In this document: in pieces, positions 5,123-6,108 of the stretch
How positions within the stretch are numbered: the stretch's first letter is position 1
Layout of the letters: each line of letters opens with the position of its first letter
Assembly (NCBI GenBank): GCA_023144675.1
Contig: JAGLFE010000523.1
Coordinates: 1 to 6,108 of the forward strand
Length of the DNA stretch: 6,108 bases
Reading direction: 5' to 3'
Origin: Thiomargarita sp.
Lineage (GTDB): Bacteria; Pseudomonadota; Gammaproteobacteria; Beggiatoales; Beggiatoaceae
Notes under the pieces: generated by a model
Database searches by the model: none
What the model was told of the DNA's origin: nothing
The model's input: the letters and a program-made list of their open reading frames with translations, nothing else
Program-made: the position numbers and the translations under genes

Positions 5123-6108
5123 TTGAATACTAAAAACTCAGAAAATAAAGAACATCTATTTAATTTACAGGCTGAATTAATACAAAAGCAAGCAGAAATT
5201 AAACAATTGCAACAAATCATTAAGCAAAATAATCAAGAAATTAACCAATTAGCACAATGGTTACAAAGTTTACAACCACATATTTTAGCTATTTACAATT
5301 CTATTACTTGGAAAATAGGCGCAACCATAGTTCATCTTATTTTAAAACTATTAAGTCGTCCAGCAGGAATAACTGCGCAAGATATTACTAACAAAATTTT
5401 TTCTCGTTTTAATGCTTGGCGAACTGATTATTTTACTCAACAAGCTGCTTTGCAACAAATTACTTGGCATGATAAGCAGGAATATACTGATTGGATTCAG
5501 CAATACGATACATTAACCAGCCAAGAATTAACTAAAATGCGGGCAAATATAGCGGTTGGGGAAATTTATGAAATTGCTCTGTTTATAATTGTAAATGCTG
5601 ATAATATCTCACATTTGCAACACACTATAACTTCCATTCAACAACAAATTTATCCACATTGGAAATTATATATTGCGCATCAAATTAATTTGCCCGAAGG
5701 TATTTTAAACAGCATTCAAAATGAAAAGCGGATTCAATCAATATCTTTCGTGGTTGAAAAGCCGTTAGCTAATATTTTCAATACTTTATTGAAACAGACG
5801 AATAGCCCATTTATAGCTATTATACAAACTGCTGACAAATTAGCTGTTGATGCACTTTATCAAGTAGTCAAAGTTCTAAATATCAATCCCAATTTAGATT
5901 TTATTTACACCGATGAGGATAAAATAGATTCCAACTCACAACGTTATGCCCCTCATTTCAAATCTGATTGGAATCCCGATCTTTTTTATTCCCAATATTA
6001 CACACAGCATTTAAGTATATATCGTTGCGAGTTAATTAATAAATTGGGAGGATTTAAAACAGATTATCCGAATTGCGAAGAATATGATTTAACTTTGCGA
6101 TTTATTGA
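5123..6108 (+). CDS. Family 2 (GT-A) glycosyltransferase, N-terminal part, runs off window; degenerate DXD motif
   Basis: An open frame on the plus strand begins after a TAA at 5108-5110 and continues for 328 codons to the window edge. No ATG lies near the beginning; TTG at 5123 is the likely start (ATT at 5120 is less likely), with no obvious Shine-Dalgarno sequence. Residues 12-50 are a Leu/Ile/Gln-rich coiled coil. A linker with YTDWIQQYDTLT (121-132) is a common lead-in to GT2 rhamnosyltransferase-like domains. The GT2 domain follows: IALFIIVN (151-158), TSIQQQIYPHWKLYI (170-184), YTDEDKID (262-269), DWNPDL (282-287), and GGF plus EEYDLTLR (319-326). Such enzymes add sugars to O-antigen, capsule or other surface glycans at the inner membrane's cytoplasmic face. 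Oddly, the usual DDAS site reads AHQI (185-188) and the usual DHDD site reads QTAD (235-238), so this domain may be inactive. Many relatives carry a second GT domain downstream, which the window does not reach. Confidence 0.88.
   Translation, partial: MNTKNSENKEHLFNLQAELIQKQAEIKQLQQIIKQNNQEINQLAQWLQSLQPHILAIYNSITWKIGATIVHLILKLLSRPAGITAQDITNKIFSRFNAWRTDYFTQQAALQQITWHDKQEYTDWIQQYDTLTSQELTKMRANIAVGEIYEIALFIIVNADNISHLQHTITSIQQQIYPHWKLYIAHQINLPEGILNSIQNEKRIQSISFVVEKPLANIFNTLLKQTNSPFIAIIQTADKLAVDALYQVVKVLNINPNLDFIYTDEDKIDSNSQRYAPHFKSDWNPDLFYSQYYTQHLSIYRCELINKLGGFKTDYPNCEEYDLTLRFI

Noticed and set aside
4990..5220. Minus-strand open frame of 76 codons, Cys- and Phe-rich
   Set aside because: It overlaps the divergent promoters and the first ~33 codons of the glycosyltransferase on the other strand, has no recognisable domain, and its N-terminus is simply the antisense of the Gln/Lys-rich coiled coil.
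1..6108. CRISPR array, tRNA or rRNA gene
   Set aside because: No regularly spaced direct repeats, cloverleaf patterns or rRNA-like conserved blocks were found on either strand.

Overview
The window reads as a stretch of an AT-rich gammaproteobacterial chromosome. BioA and FolB follow the E. coli proteins closely, and the FolB-FolK pair is of the usual gammaproteobacterial kind. A filamentous sulfur bacterium of the Thiotrichales type would fit the base composition and the mix of insertion-sequence debris and surface-polysaccharide genes, but that placement is only a guess.

Layout, left to right. (1) Positions 1-137, minus strand: the N-terminal 45 codons of a DUF4277/IS1634-type transposase running off the left edge, followed by an AT-rich spacer. 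(2) Positions 351-2504, minus strand: a compact housekeeping cluster read in the order folB, folK, bioA (two folate-pathway enzymes, then the biotin aminotransferase). The genes overlap by 1 nt or are 3-4 nt apart, so they are probably one transcript. (3) Positions 2505-2838: a 334-bp gene-free stretch that looks like mobile-element debris. It holds a 126-bp palindromic MITE-like unit nested inside a second, outer pair of inverted repeats, plus a small hairpin just after the next gene. (4) Positions 2839-4887, minus strand: a solitary DUF262 + DUF1524 (HNH) protein of the GmrSD/BrxU/SspE type, a likely anti-phage type IV-like restriction nuclease. (5) Positions 4888-5122: a divergent intergenic region. 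A full-consensus leftward promoter and a rightward promoter share one palindromic -10 box, and the leftward leader can fold into a stem-loop. (6) Positions 5123-6108 and beyond, plus strand: the start of a large family-2 glycosyltransferase with an N-terminal coiled coil and an eroded DXD motif, probably from a cell-surface polysaccharide locus.

The three gene groups do not form one pathway. The folate/biotin cluster is core metabolism. The DUF262 nuclease looks like an accessory defence gene placed between it and a surface glycan gene, bordered by repeat structures on the folB side. No multi-gene defence system is visible. The most interesting points are the shared-box divergent promoter, the nested inverted-repeat elements that seem to supply the folB ribosome-binding site, and the glycosyltransferase domain that lacks its expected catalytic aspartates.
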